Source: Streptococcus mitis SK579
GTDB taxonomy: Bacteria; Bacillota; Bacilli; Lactobacillales; Streptococcaceae
NCBI RefSeq assembly: GCF_000257905.1
Contig: NZ_AJJL01000069.1
Span: 1-58,317 of the forward strand
Direction: 5' to 3'
Length of the DNA stretch: 58,317 nt
The first letter of the stretch is position 1; each line of letters starts with the position of its first letter. This document shows positions 1 to 7,478 of this stretch, piece after piece. The notes below the pieces were generated by a model. That model was not told the DNA's origin. It worked only from the letters and a program-made list of their open reading frames with translations, and searched no databases. The position numbers and the translations under genes were made by a program.

Positions 1-83
1 TTCATATCTTCATTATAGCACTTTTTTCTCAACTTTCAATCCGTGCATCTGAATTTATTGTCTATCTTTTTCTCTATTGTACT

Positions 84-311
84 TCAACCATATTGTACTT
101 CAACCTCACTCATGATTTCCAGCAAAGTTTTCCCATTAATCTGTAAAGAAATTAACTCATCAAAAGATGACACTTTAAATTCATTATCTCCAAGCACGAC
201 TACAATGTCATAAACAGAATTAGGAAAAATACCACATACTTGACCCTTATAATCAAAAGAAGCGTCCCAACCATTGTCGTATAACGCTTGTAAATCATCT
301 AATATTGCCAT
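84..311 (-). CDS. small hypothetical protein, last of a five-gene array
   Basis: A 75-residue acidic soluble protein with no signal peptide or membrane segment. I do not recognise the family. It is the most distal gene seen of five small genes on the minus strand that appear to share the promoter at 1412-1440. Its size, acidity and clustering with unrelated small proteins resemble immunity-gene arrays that trail polymorphic toxins, but no toxin gene is visible here, so that role is inference. The 83 bases beyond it, to the window edge, hold nothing I can call. Confidence 0.55.
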   Translation of the reverse strand: MAILDDLQALYDNGWDASFDYKGQVCGIFPNSVYDIVVVLGDNEFKVSSFDELISLQINGKTLLEIMSEVEVQYG

Positions 312-349
312 AATATATATTGATTCTCCTCTATAAGATATTCCACAAC

Positions 350-592
350 TTATCCAAAGGCATACGAAAATTTATCCGGCAACTCTTTTCCTAACTTAAT
401 ACTTTTAGTCAAAGTATCTTTGACAAATGAAGTAAATTGCCCTAAATCATCTCCAACATAGCTATATTCCAAAGTAATTTTATCGATAGTTGCAATACCT
501 TTACAACCTCCACTCATAATAGAATACTGCCTCTTAGAGGTTCCATCTTCTATTTTGTACATCGTAATAATTTGTTTATCAATCTTTATCAT
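350..592 (-). CDS. small hypothetical protein
   Basis: An 80-residue soluble protein with alternating hydrophobic and charged residues that suggest a small beta-rich fold. It begins MIKIDKQ, and no strong Shine-Dalgarno is visible upstream. It lies 44 bases after the preceding gene in the same direction. I do not recognise the family. An immunity-type or orphan accessory role is possible only by context. Confidence 0.5.
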   Translation of the reverse strand: MIKIDKQIITMYKIEDGTSKRQYSIMSGGCKGIATIDKITLEYSYVGDDLGQFTSFVKDTLTKSIKLGKELPDKFSYAFG

Positions 593-636
593 TTTCTATT
601 TATTGTAAAATAAGGCGCTTGAATTATTTTTGATAC

Positions 637-906
637 TCAAAAATATAATTGCAACAAGGTATCGAAATCGTCTTCGAAAACATTTTGACTATTCTGTTTT
701 ATTTGCTCAATGATTTTATCCTTTTTATCTCTGTCCAAAGGGAGTGTTTCAAACGCTTCTTCTTTTACTAAGAATTCACCATTTTCTCCCTGAAATTCTT
801 TTGTAATTTTTCTAATATAGCTCTCGAAATCGATAGATTGAAGCTCTTCGTCGTTGATGTTCTCTTCAATCGCATCTAGCAACAAACTGATTGAAATTTT
901 AATCAT
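637..906 (-). CDS. small hypothetical acidic protein
   Basis: An 89-residue protein, strongly charged and probably helical, with many Glu, Asp and Lys. Its ATG lies inside the last codons of the preceding gene, an 8-base overlap in the pattern ATGATTAA, so the two are probably translationally coupled. Helical acidic small proteins are common among immunity proteins, but no specific family is recognised. Confidence 0.6.
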   Translation of the reverse strand: MIKISISLLLDAIEENINDEELQSIDFESYIRKITKEFQGENGEFLVKEEAFETLPLDRDKKDKIIEQIKQNSQNVFEDDFDTLLQLYF

Positions 907-1180
907 CTTTAGATACTTCCCTATGCGTAAATACCGCCACTTTATTCATCAAGTCATCCTCAGTGTAATCAATCGCAAATGTATCTATTTCTAAGATCGA
1001 TTTAGGTGGAGTTGAATGAATCATAGGGACACTACGTACCCTATACTCTTTTTCTCCAATTCTAACAAACTGATTGATTTCCAAATCTGAAAAATCAGGA
1101 TTCTCAACAGTAATAGAAACAAGACGATGCGCTATTTTATAAACATCAATTATCTTATTTTTCATGTTTAACTTATCCAT
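899..1180 (-). CDS. small hypothetical protein
   Basis: A protein of about 93 residues starting MDKLNMKNK. The reading frame stays open further upstream, but that stretch is an AT-only palindromic segment, so I take the ATG at 1180; an ATG four codons later is also possible. The protein contains a run that looks like a small beta-barrel (VRIGEKEYRVRSVP) and no membrane segment. It overlaps the next gene by 8 bases. The family is not recognised. Confidence 0.55.
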   Translation of the reverse strand: MDKLNMKNKIIDVYKIAHRLVSITVENPDFSDLEINQFVRIGEKEYRVRSVPMIHSTPPKSILEIDTFAIDYTEDDLMNKVAVFTHREVSKDD

Positions 1181-1190
1181 AATTATTATT

Positions 1191-1376
1191 TTAATAATTA
1201 TGTTCTTGGTAATCAAAACCTATTTTAGATTTAATACTATCAAATAAATCTAAAATAGATTGTGGAGTGTCTTTCTTAAATGATACAGTAGGTTTATCCT
1301 GGTCTGGATAAACTTGGTCAACCCACTCATCAATTTGATTATAAAAAATCAATAACTCTTTACTTTGTGGTATCAT
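1191..1376 (-). CDS. small hypothetical protein, first of the five-gene array
   Basis: A 61-residue protein beginning MIPQSKELL. A TTG codon directly precedes the ATG. A strong AAGGAGG lies upstream, though somewhat far from the ATG. This is the promoter-proximal member of the array, 36 bases from the promoter predicted at 1412-1440. The protein is small and acidic, with a Trp/Tyr-containing N-terminal helix. I do not recognise it. Confidence 0.5.
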   Translation of the reverse strand: MIPQSKELLIFYNQIDEWVDQVYPDQDKPTVSFKKDTPQSILDLFDSIKSKIGFDYQEHNY

Positions 1377-1411
1377 CAAATCTAAAACGAAACCTCCTTT
1401 ACTTTAACTTC

Positions 1412-1440
1412 ATTATAAACTTTCCTAGCCTAATATTCAA
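1412..1440 (-). promoter_or_regulatory. sigma-A promoter for the small-gene array
   Basis: On the minus strand, TTGAAT (complement of 1435-1440) and TATAAT (complement of 1412-1417) are separated by 17 bases. This is a near-consensus promoter directed into the five small genes, followed by an AAGGAGG ribosome binding site. Confidence 0.7.
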
Positions 1441-1528
1441 TCAACAAGACACTATTACTATAGCTTTTTAGCTTCTTTTCTACTTCGTCAGTGGTCAAGC
1501 TCCTACTCCTTTATGATATAATTAGTTT

Positions 1529-1643
1529 AAAGAGAAGTGAGGTAGAAATGATAGTGTCGCTACGCAACTTCATAGTATGAGATGACGGGACAGGCACACC
1601 GTCCACTACTCTCGAGCGCTTAGATTATTCTAAGTGCTTTTTT
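1529..1643 (+). ncRNA. predicted short transcript with its own promoter and terminator
   Basis: An extended -10 (TG at 1514-1515, TATAAT at 1517-1522) predicts a start near 1529. A 9-bp hairpin at 1616-1637 followed by six T residues predicts an end near 1643. Inside is a ribosome-binding-site-like GTGAGG and a 10-codon frame (1548-1580, MIVSLRNFIV), and an internal hairpin with arms GACGG and CCGTC. The product could be a small RNA, a leader, or a micro-ORF messenger. I cannot assign a known RNA family. The stretch from here to the integrase remnant holds nothing else I can call apart from the tRNA-like 3' motif described in the findings. Confidence 0.45.
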
Positions 1644-1815
1644 ACATTTTCTCGGTGTTCGCTCTTGGTTCAAGTCCATTCTCCATACTATTTGGTAAGG
1701 AATTAAAAGACATTTTTATCTCTCCTATCTCCTTGTCATTATGCAAGCAATTAAGGTAAGTTATTGCTTTGCTTATCTGCCTATCATTTTGTAAACATCA
1801 AATTTAAAATGATAG

Positions 1816-2097
1816 ACTTTTAAACTTCTCTTATTTCCTCAATACCCAAACAATAAAACACTATCAACTCGTTTAAACACACGTTTCAAACATGCTGGCG
1901 TTCCTAATATCGGATTCCACGGTTTTAGACACACACACGCTAGTCTCTTGTTAAACTCTGGAATACCATATAAAGAATTGCAACACCGTCTAGGTCATTC
2001 TACACTAGCTATGACTATGGACACTTACAGTCATCTCTCCAAAGAAAAAGCAAAAACAGCCGTCTCATTTTATGAGAAAGCTGTGAGTTCGTTATAA
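1816..2097 (+). pseudogene. C-terminal remnant of a phage/ICE tyrosine recombinase
   Basis: The open frame encodes the end of a tyrosine recombinase. HGFRHTHASLLL carries the catalytic His-x-x-Arg, LGHS carries the second conserved His region, and MDTYSH carries the catalytic Tyr. The N-terminal and core-binding domains are missing: a stop codon sits at the start and there is no coding sequence further upstream. The remnant ends about 95 bases from the rpsD stop codon, which suggests an element once integrated beside rpsD and later decayed. It is not functional as it stands. Confidence 0.85.
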
Positions 2098-2148
2098 GTG
2101 ATGACAAAAATGATGACAAACCCAGAAATCAACATTTTAAGACAAAGC

Positions 2149-2172
2149 AAAAAGCCCACTGTTATGGGCTTT
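2149..2172 (-). terminator. rpsD intrinsic terminator
   Basis: The minus strand reads AAAGCCCA, a six-base loop, then TGGGCTTT followed by more T residues. It lies about 20 bases beyond the rpsD stop codon. Confidence 0.8.
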
Positions 2173-2192
2173 CTGTAAGATATTTCTTAAAA

Positions 2193-2804
2193 TTAAAGCA
2201 TTTTGTTGTAGAATTCAACGACAAGTGCTTCGTTGATTTCTGGGTTGATTTCGTCGCGTTCTGGCAAGCGAGTCAATGAACCTTCCAATTTTTCAGCGTC
2301 GAATGATACGAATGCTGGACGTCCAAGAGTAGCTTCTACTGCTTCAAGGATAGCTGGAACTTTCAATGATTTTTCACGAACTGAGATCACTTGACCTGGA
2401 GTTACGCGGTATGATGGGATATCAACGCGTTTTCCGTCAACAAGGATGTGACCGTGGTTTACGAATTGACGAGCTTGACGACGAGTAGTCGCAAGACCAA
2501 GACGGTAAACAACGTTATCCAAACGACGTTCCAAAAGAAGCATGAAGTTGAAACCTAGGATTCCGCCTTTGATTTTTGTAGCTTGTACGAACAAGTTACG
2601 GAATTGTTTTTCACCTACACCGTAAGTGAAACGAAGTTTTTGTTTTTCAGCCAATTGCAAACCGTATTCTGACAATTTAGAACGGTTGTTTGGTCCGTGT
2701 TGTCCTGGTACGTAGTTACGACGTGCCAATTCTTTACCTGTACCTGTAAGTGAAAGGCCAAGGCGACGAGCTTGTTTCCAAGATGGTCCTGTATAACGTG
2801 ACAT
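2193..2804 (-). CDS. rpsD: 30S ribosomal protein S4
   Basis: A 203-residue S4 protein, the usual length. It begins [16 protein letters not shown] and contains the S4 RNA-binding domain near residues 92-155 ([15 protein letters not shown], then [15 protein letters not shown]). S4 nucleates assembly of the 16S rRNA 5' domain and in Firmicutes represses its own messenger through the 5' leader. A strong AGGAGG ribosome binding site precedes the ATG. The gene is monocistronic, with its own promoter and terminator. Confidence 0.98.
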   Translation of the reverse strand: MSRYTGPSWKQARRLGLSLTGTGKELARRNYVPGQHGPNNRSKLSEYGLQLAEKQKLRFTYGVGEKQFRNLFVQATKIKGGILGFNFMLLLERRLDNVVYRLGLATTRRQARQFVNHGHILVDGKRVDIPSYRVTPGQVISVREKSLKVPAILEAVEATLGRPAFVSFDAEKLEGSLTRLPERDEINPEINEALVVEFYNKML

Positions 2805-2956
2805 GTAAATGTCCTCCTGATATAAATAATATTTCGGTGGAAATAGTCACTTAGAAAGCCCTGATTCGTGCAGATGCCCTTCGCCTAAACAGCCAAGGTT
2901 ACTTGTCATAAGACACCTGTTGACGAGCTTCATGCTTTCCTGCTGATATTTCACAC
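2805..2956 (-). promoter_or_regulatory. structured 5' leader of rpsD (likely S4 autoregulatory RNA)
   Basis: About 150 bases of untranslated leader lie between the predicted transcription start and rpsD. On the minus strand GGAAAGC near the 5' end can pair with GGGCTTTC near the 3' end and enclose smaller stems around GGCGAAGGGCATC. Long structured leaders that bind S4 are established for Firmicute rpsD genes. That this leader does so is inference from its position and folding potential. Confidence 0.6.
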
Positions 2957-2963
2957 AAAATCC

Positions 2964-2992
2964 ATTTTACCATGAATAGCTGGATTTGTAAA
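2964..2992 (-). promoter_or_regulatory. rpsD promoter
   Basis: The minus strand carries TTTACA (complement of 2987-2992), a 17-base spacer, and TAAAAT (complement of 2964-2969). It is placed to start the rpsD leader. Confidence 0.7.
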
Positions 2993-2998
2993 GGGGTT

Positions 2999-4051
2999 TT
3001 AAGCTTTATTTTCATTGCCAGAGAGATTGAGAACAAGGGTAAAGGTGCTTCCTAGACCGTACTGACTAGTAACTGTGATTTCCCCACCCAATTGATGGGC
3101 CAATTCACGCGCAATCGCAAGTCCTAAGCCATGACCACCTGTTTTCATATTACGCGAAGTCTCTACACGATAAAGGCGTTTGAAAATATTCTCCAAATCC
3201 TCTGGGGCAATCCCCTGTCCCTCATCGGTCACACTGATTGAAAGCTGGTTCTTCTCCACCTTAGCCACCACTTCCAGCTTGGTTCCTGGAGCTGAGTATT
3301 TAAAAGCATTATTGACCAGGTTTACCAAGATACGAGAAAGTTTGGCATAATCTCCCTCAATACGGGCAGACTCAGGGATTACCTGCAAGTGAACATCTCG
3401 CTCCTCCTGCTCAATCAAAAACTGAAATTCACTCATGCACTCAATCAAGAGCTGGTCCAGAAAAATGCTGTCCTTGCCGGTCGTTTCAACCTGATTTCTA
3501 GCCGTGTTTAGGGTCAAAAAATTCAACTCCTCAACCAGTTTATTGAGTCTTTCAGTCTGGCGTCCAATGGTTGCTAGATAATGGTCCTGTTCTCCTTCCT
3601 TGATAACCCCATCCAAAATCCCTTCTACCGTCGCTTGGATCGAAGTGATGGGGGTCTTGATATCATGCGAAAGTTGAGCAATCATCAAGCCCTTTTCTTG
3701 TTCGCTTTCTTCTAATGAATCAAAGGTCGCCTGCAAATCACGGGACATTTCATTGAAGGCTTGCCCTAATTGCCGAAATTCTGCAGGCCCTTGAACCTCT
3801 AAATTTGCAGGGAAATCCTTGTCCGCTACTCGCTTGGCATGTTCCTTAAGTTTGGCCAATGATGTAAAGACAGGCGATAGGAGAAAGAGACTAATCCCAG
3901 CACCGACAAAACTAGCCATTAGAGTCATTCCCACTAGGAAATAAATCTCTCTTTCTTCAATTAACATGCGCTGGATGGCCCAAAAAACCACGATAATCGT
4001 TAGGAGTGTTGAAATGATATACCCCACTAAAATATAACTTTTTAATTTCAT
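2999..4051 (-). CDS. hk08: sensor histidine kinase of a TCS08/Sae-like system
   Basis: A 350-residue membrane sensor kinase. Two N-terminal transmembrane segments (about residues 7-26 and 37-60) have almost no extracellular loop, as in SaeS-type intramembrane sensors. A HAMP domain follows, then the dimerisation/phosphoacceptor motif LSHDIKTPITS with its His, and a HATPase domain with NLVNNAFKYS (N box), DEGQGI (G1) and GHGLGLAIA (G2). The start codon overlaps the regulator stop by 4 bases, so the pair is co-translated. In pneumococcus the matching system TCS08 controls adhesins including PavB, encoded next door. Confidence 0.9.
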   Translation of the reverse strand: MKLKSYILVGYIISTLLTIIVVFWAIQRMLIEEREIYFLVGMTLMASFVGAGISLFLLSPVFTSLAKLKEHAKRVADKDFPANLEVQGPAEFRQLGQAFNEMSRDLQATFDSLEESEQEKGLMIAQLSHDIKTPITSIQATVEGILDGVIKEGEQDHYLATIGRQTERLNKLVEELNFLTLNTARNQVETTGKDSIFLDQLLIECMSEFQFLIEQEERDVHLQVIPESARIEGDYAKLSRILVNLVNNAFKYSAPGTKLEVVAKVEKNQLSISVTDEGQGIAPEDLENIFKRLYRVETSRNMKTGGHGLGLAIARELAHQLGGEITVTSQYGLGSTFTLVLNLSGNENKA

Positions 4052-4746
4052 TGACTACCTCGTGCTTTCTCAATTTTGTAGCCCAAGCCCCAGACAGTTT
4101 TGATAGTAGGCGTTTCTACACTGGCATGTTTAGCCAACTCCTGTCGAAGAGCATGAATATGAACATTCAAGGTATTGGTATCATCCACATAGTCTTCTTG
4201 CCAGACCTTTTCATAGAGATCTGTCTTAGAGAAAACGCGCTCTGGATTGCTGGCTAAAAGCCATAGAAGTTCGAAGGATTTGACTGTCAAATCAAGCGCC
4301 ACATCTCCGACTTGGACCTCATGGCTGCCGTGATTCATCCGTAAATCGCCGAGACTGACAACCTCTGTCTCACCTCCACGATGAAGGCGACGCAAGATAT
4401 TGTGGACACGCAAAACCAGCTCACGTGGGCTAAAGGGCTTGGCAATAAAGTCATCTGCCCCTAAGCTCAGGCCATAAATCTTGTCCTGCTCACTGGTCTT
4501 AGCTGTGATAAAGAGAAAAGGCTGATCTGGAGATTGATGCTGGACCTCACTAATCAAATCATAACCATCCATCCGAGGCATCATGATATCTGTAATAATC
4601 AAATCAATCGCTTTTCGCTTGAAGATTTCCAAGGCCTCTACTCCATCATGAGCCACCAAAACCTGATACCCTGCCTGAACCAGATAACGTTGATGAATAT
4701 CTGTGATTTCTACCTCGTCGTCAACGAGTAAAATTGTCTTTCCCAT
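4048..4746 (-). CDS. rr08: OmpR-family response regulator of the TCS08/Sae-like system
   Basis: A 232-residue regulator starting MGKTILLVDDE. The frame is open 16 codons further upstream, but GGAGAG lies just before this ATG and the length then matches the family. The receiver domain has DD near the N-terminus, the phosphoacceptor Asp in ITDIMMPRMDG, and a conserved Lys in AKPF. A winged-helix DNA-binding domain ends GLGYKIE. It is first in the operon, followed by the kinase. A TATACT -10 lies about 40 bases upstream of the ATG. It probably recognises the GTTAA-type box upstream of the adjacent adhesin. Confidence 0.92.
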   Translation of the reverse strand: MGKTILLVDDEVEITDIHQRYLVQAGYQVLVAHDGVEALEIFKRKAIDLIITDIMMPRMDGYDLISEVQHQSPDQPFLFITAKTSEQDKIYGLSLGADDFIAKPFSPRELVLRVHNILRRLHRGGETEVVSLGDLRMNHGSHEVQVGDVALDLTVKSFELLWLLASNPERVFSKTDLYEKVWQEDYVDDTNTLNVHIHALRQELAKHASVETPTIKTVWGLGYKIEKARGSQ

Positions 4747-4869
4747 CTGTCTCTCCTTTGAAAAAAACAGTGCTATACCACAATAGTATAACACTATTTT
4801 AATCTCTTTACGAACATTCTAATCGCTATCTGGATTTTTCAAATCCTAGATAGAAAATCTGTAGCTAGA

Positions 4870-6675
4870 CTAGTCATTTTCCTCTTTTTTAGCTTTCAAA
4901 CCGAGGCCACCTAATAGTCCTGCCAAGGCGAGTCCAAAGAATCCAAGAGTAGCCATTGATGTTTGGGCTTCACCAGTATATGGAAGCATGTCTTTTTGCT
5001 CTTTCTTTTGATCAGCCATCATTGGACTTGATACCTTGTTATTAGATGCCATCTTGCCTTCATCAGACATTTTGCTTGATGTTGCTGGAGCTTGATCTTG
5101 TTTCATGCTTGGTGTTGCCATTGGCTGACTAGCATTCATAGTTTTGTCCTGCTCTTTGCTATGCACCATCTTATCCTGGCTAGCAGCTGGCATTTTAGAT
5201 TTCATCTCATCTTGATTGGCACTTGGCATTTGAGCGTTCATCTTAGACGCATCTTGATGACTATTCATCATTGGAGCCGGCATAGCTGAACCATTAGAAG
5301 ATGGGACGAAGCCTGATTGCATCGGAGTAAGAGACTGATGTCCATTCAAGTTCACTGTCAAGTCCTTAGTCGCTACAAGGTTGCTCAAGTCTGCCTTGCC
5401 ATCTTTCGCACCGTACACTTTGATAGTAGCTTTATAGCTTTGAGTGCCGTTTTGTTTCAACAAGTCTAACAAGTCTTTATCAGATTTGCCTTGAGTGCCA
5501 GCCAAGTCCACTTCATAGAAGTAAAGACCTTTGCCTAATTTTTCTACTGGTGGAAGAGCTGGATTTTTAGCTGAGCCGTTGTCTGACCATGGAGCCTTGT
5601 CTGAAGCTTTCAAGATAAGGCGAGTCAACATACCGTCACCAGCGAAGAGTTCGTATGGGATGACTTGGTTGACACCAGCTGTGAATGGACCTGGGAAGTT
5701 AGCCTTGTCCAAGTATGTAGCTGGAACATCAACTGTATCTTTGGTATTATCAGCTACACCTTTTTGTACTTCAGCTGGGGTAGTCAAACCATTCAAGTTA
5801 ACATCCAAATCTTTAGTCGCTACAAGGTTAGTCAAATCAGCCTTGCCATCTTTAGCACCGTACACTTTGATGGTAGCTTTATAGCTTTGAGTGCCGTTTT
5901 GTTTTAAGAGGTCAAGAAGCTCTTTATCTGATTTACCTTGAGTACCTGCCAAGTCCACTTCATAGAAGTAAAGGCCTTTGCCTAATTTTTCTACTGGTGG
6001 GAGAGCGGGGTTTTTAGCTGAGCCGTTGTCTGACCATGGAGCCTTGTCTGAGGCTTTCAAGATAAGACGAGTCAACATACCGTCACCAGCGAAGAATTCA
6101 TATGGAATGACTTGGTTGACACCAGCTGTGAATGGGCCTGGGAAGTTAGCCTTGTCCAAGTATGTAGCTGGAACGTCTACTGTGTCTTTGGTGTTGTCAG
6201 CTACACCTTTTTGGACCTCGGCTGGAGTAGTTGCTGGCTGAGCTTCACTTGCTTCACGGTCTTGTCCAGAAACTGTTGTCGCAGATTTAACCGCATCTTC
6301 TGTTTCTTTCTTAGATTCTGGTTTTGCTTGCACCTCTTCTTTTGGTGCTACTACTTGGTCTTTATCAGATACATCCGCTTTTTCTGGAGAGCTTGCAGTA
6401 TCCAAGCTTGCTTTAGGTGTTGATTCTGCCTGCTCTGAAGGAAGAGCTGTATCAACTGCTTCTTTGAGAACTTCTACTGGTAAGTCGCCCTTTTCACTCA
6501 CCGAATCTGCGTCTGGTACTACTTGAGCAGGGGTTGGATTGAGCCCATCGGCACGTACAGAACTTGGTTGACCAACTAGGACAAAGAAGCCACTGGCTAC
6601 AACAACTGAGGCAACACCGACACTAAGACGGCGAATAGACCAACGAGTATATCTTTGATTTGGATTGAATTTCAT
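4870..6675 (-). CDS. pavB: PavB-type SSURE-repeat surface adhesin, LPXTG-anchored
   Basis: A 601-residue cell-wall-anchored protein. It starts with a YSIRK-like signal peptide (WSIRRLSVGVAS), followed by a Glu/Pro/Lys-rich region. Two nearly identical 149-residue SSURE repeats follow (about residues 150-298 and 299-447). Then come a Met/Ser/Gln-rich stretch of about 115 residues, the sortase motif LPYTG, a hydrophobic segment and a charged tail. SSURE repeats bind fibronectin and plasminogen in pneumococcal PavB. Pneumococcal alleles usually carry more repeats, so this is a short allele. The Met-rich stalk is compositionally odd. The gene stands alone between the TCS08-like pair and the potassium genes. 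Confidence 0.93.
   Translation of the reverse strand: MKFNPNQRYTRWSIRRLSVGVASVVVASGFFVLVGQPSSVRADGLNPTPAQVVPDADSVSEKGDLPVEVLKEAVDTALPSEQAESTPKASLDTASSPEKADVSDKDQVVAPKEEVQAKPESKKETEDAVKSATTVSGQDREASEAQPATTPAEVQKGVADNTKDTVDVPATYLDKANFPGPFTAGVNQVIPYEFFAGDGMLTRLILKASDKAPWSDNGSAKNPALPPVEKLGKGLYFYEVDLAGTQGKSDKELLDLLKQNGTQSYKATIKVYGAKDGKADLTNLVATKDLDVNLNGLTTPAEVQKGVADNTKDTVDVPATYLDKANFPGPFTAGVNQVIPYELFAGDGMLTRLILKASDKAPWSDNGSAKNPALPPVEKLGKGLYFYEVDLAGTQGKSDKDLLDLLKQNGTQSYKATIKVYGAKDGKADLSNLVATKDLTVNLNGHQSLTPMQSGFVPSSNGSAMPAPMMNSHQDASKMNAQMPSANQDEMKSKMPAASQDKMVHSKEQDKTMNASQPMATPSMKQDQAPATSSKMSDEGKMASNNKVSSPMMADQKKEQKDMLPYTGEAQTSMATLGFFGLALAGLLGGLGLKAKKEEND
5335..6228 (-). repeat. two tandem 447-bp SSURE-encoding repeats
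   Basis: The unit that begins TPAEVQKGVADNT at residue 150 recurs exactly 149 residues (447 bases) later with only a few substitutions, for example Phe to Leu in IPYEFF/IPYELF. The near identity in DNA indicates recent duplication or homogenisation, and the copy number can be expected to vary between strains. Confidence 0.95.
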
Positions 6676-6713
6676 AGGATTCTCCTTAGAGTTTTTCTTT
6701 ATTTGATGACTCT

Positions 6714-6755
6714 AGTATAATCTCCTAAAATTAAAAAGGATTAAGAAAAAGTTAA
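6714..6755 (-). promoter_or_regulatory. pavB promoter with SaeR-like box
   Basis: The minus-strand -10 TATACT is the complement of 6714-6719. Over and upstream of the -35 region, at 6740-6755 on the plus strand, is ATTAA-N6-GTTAA. This is one base from the GTTAA-N6-GTTAA direct repeat known for SaeR of Staphylococcus. Its place fits an activator of the adhesin gene. That the neighbouring Sae-like regulator binds it is inference. Confidence 0.55.
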
Positions 6756-6799
6756 AATTTTTCTTAAATCCCTCTTATAAAATACTTATATTAATTTTT

Positions 6800-7465
6800 T
6801 TACGAATTTAATTCTGCTAAGTCATCTAGATACTGGTTGTTAATGACCGCCAAGATATAGGCATCTGCCTTCAAGAGGTCATTAGGTCCAAACTGGACAT
6901 CCAGTGGTGAATTTTCTTGTTCACGAAATCCTAGGACATTGAGGTTGTATTTGCCACGTAAATCTAGCTGGCTCAGACTTTGACCTGCCCAAACACTAGG
7001 AATCTTCATCTCCACAATAGACACATTTTTATCCAGCTGAAAGACATCAACATTGTTATGAAAGAGAATGGTCTGCGCTAGAGACTGCCCCATTTCATAC
7101 TCAGGCGAGATCACCGAGTCGGCACCGATTTTTTCCAGTACCTTCTTGGCTGTCTGGCTTTTGACCTTGACAATAACCCTTGGTACCCCTAAACTCTTAC
7201 AATGCATAACTGCAAGCACACTCGACTCTAGATTTTCCCCTGTTGCGACGACAACCGTATCACAGGTATCAATTCCTGCGGTTCTGAGGAGTTCCTCATC
7301 TGTGATATCTCCAACAACTCCACGCGCCAAAACTGGCTCAAATTGATTGATGTGCTCGGCATGGTCATCGATGGCAATGATATTCATATCTTGCTTGGCT
7401 AGGGCTGTCAGGACACTACTCCCAAAAATCCCCAAACCTAAAATTCCAATCGTACGATCTGACAT
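6800..7465 (-). CDS. cabP: Trk/Ktr potassium uptake regulatory subunit (CabP/KtrA-like)
   Basis: A 221-residue cytoplasmic gating protein. The start MSDRTIGILG is chosen because AAAGGAAG lies just before it. The N-terminal RCK_N domain has the nucleotide-binding GLGIFGSS and the acidic strand end IAIDD. The C-terminal RCK_C domain (about residues 135-221) is the region that binds c-di-AMP in the pneumococcal homologue CabP. It forms an octameric ring under the TrkH-like channel encoded 13 bases upstream in the same operon. Confidence 0.9.
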   Translation of the reverse strand: MSDRTIGILGLGIFGSSVLTALAKQDMNIIAIDDHAEHINQFEPVLARGVVGDITDEELLRTAGIDTCDTVVVATGENLESSVLAVMHCKSLGVPRVIVKVKSQTAKKVLEKIGADSVISPEYEMGQSLAQTILFHNNVDVFQLDKNVSIVEMKIPSVWAGQSLSQLDLRGKYNLNVLGFREQENSPLDVQFGPNDLLKADAYILAVINNQYLDDLAELNS

Positions 7466-7478
7466 AGTTCTTCCTTTC

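Noticed and set aside
1572..1691. A genuine tRNA gene bracketed by ATAGTATG and CATACTAT
   Set aside because: No cloverleaf forms: the T-arm stem is mismatched, there is no D-arm or anticodon loop, and an intrinsic terminator lies in the middle.
5531..6423. Long plus-strand open frames opposite pavB
   Set aside because: They are mirror frames of the SSURE repeats and the Glu/Pro-rich region, they repeat at the same 447-base spacing, and they lack ribosome binding sites.
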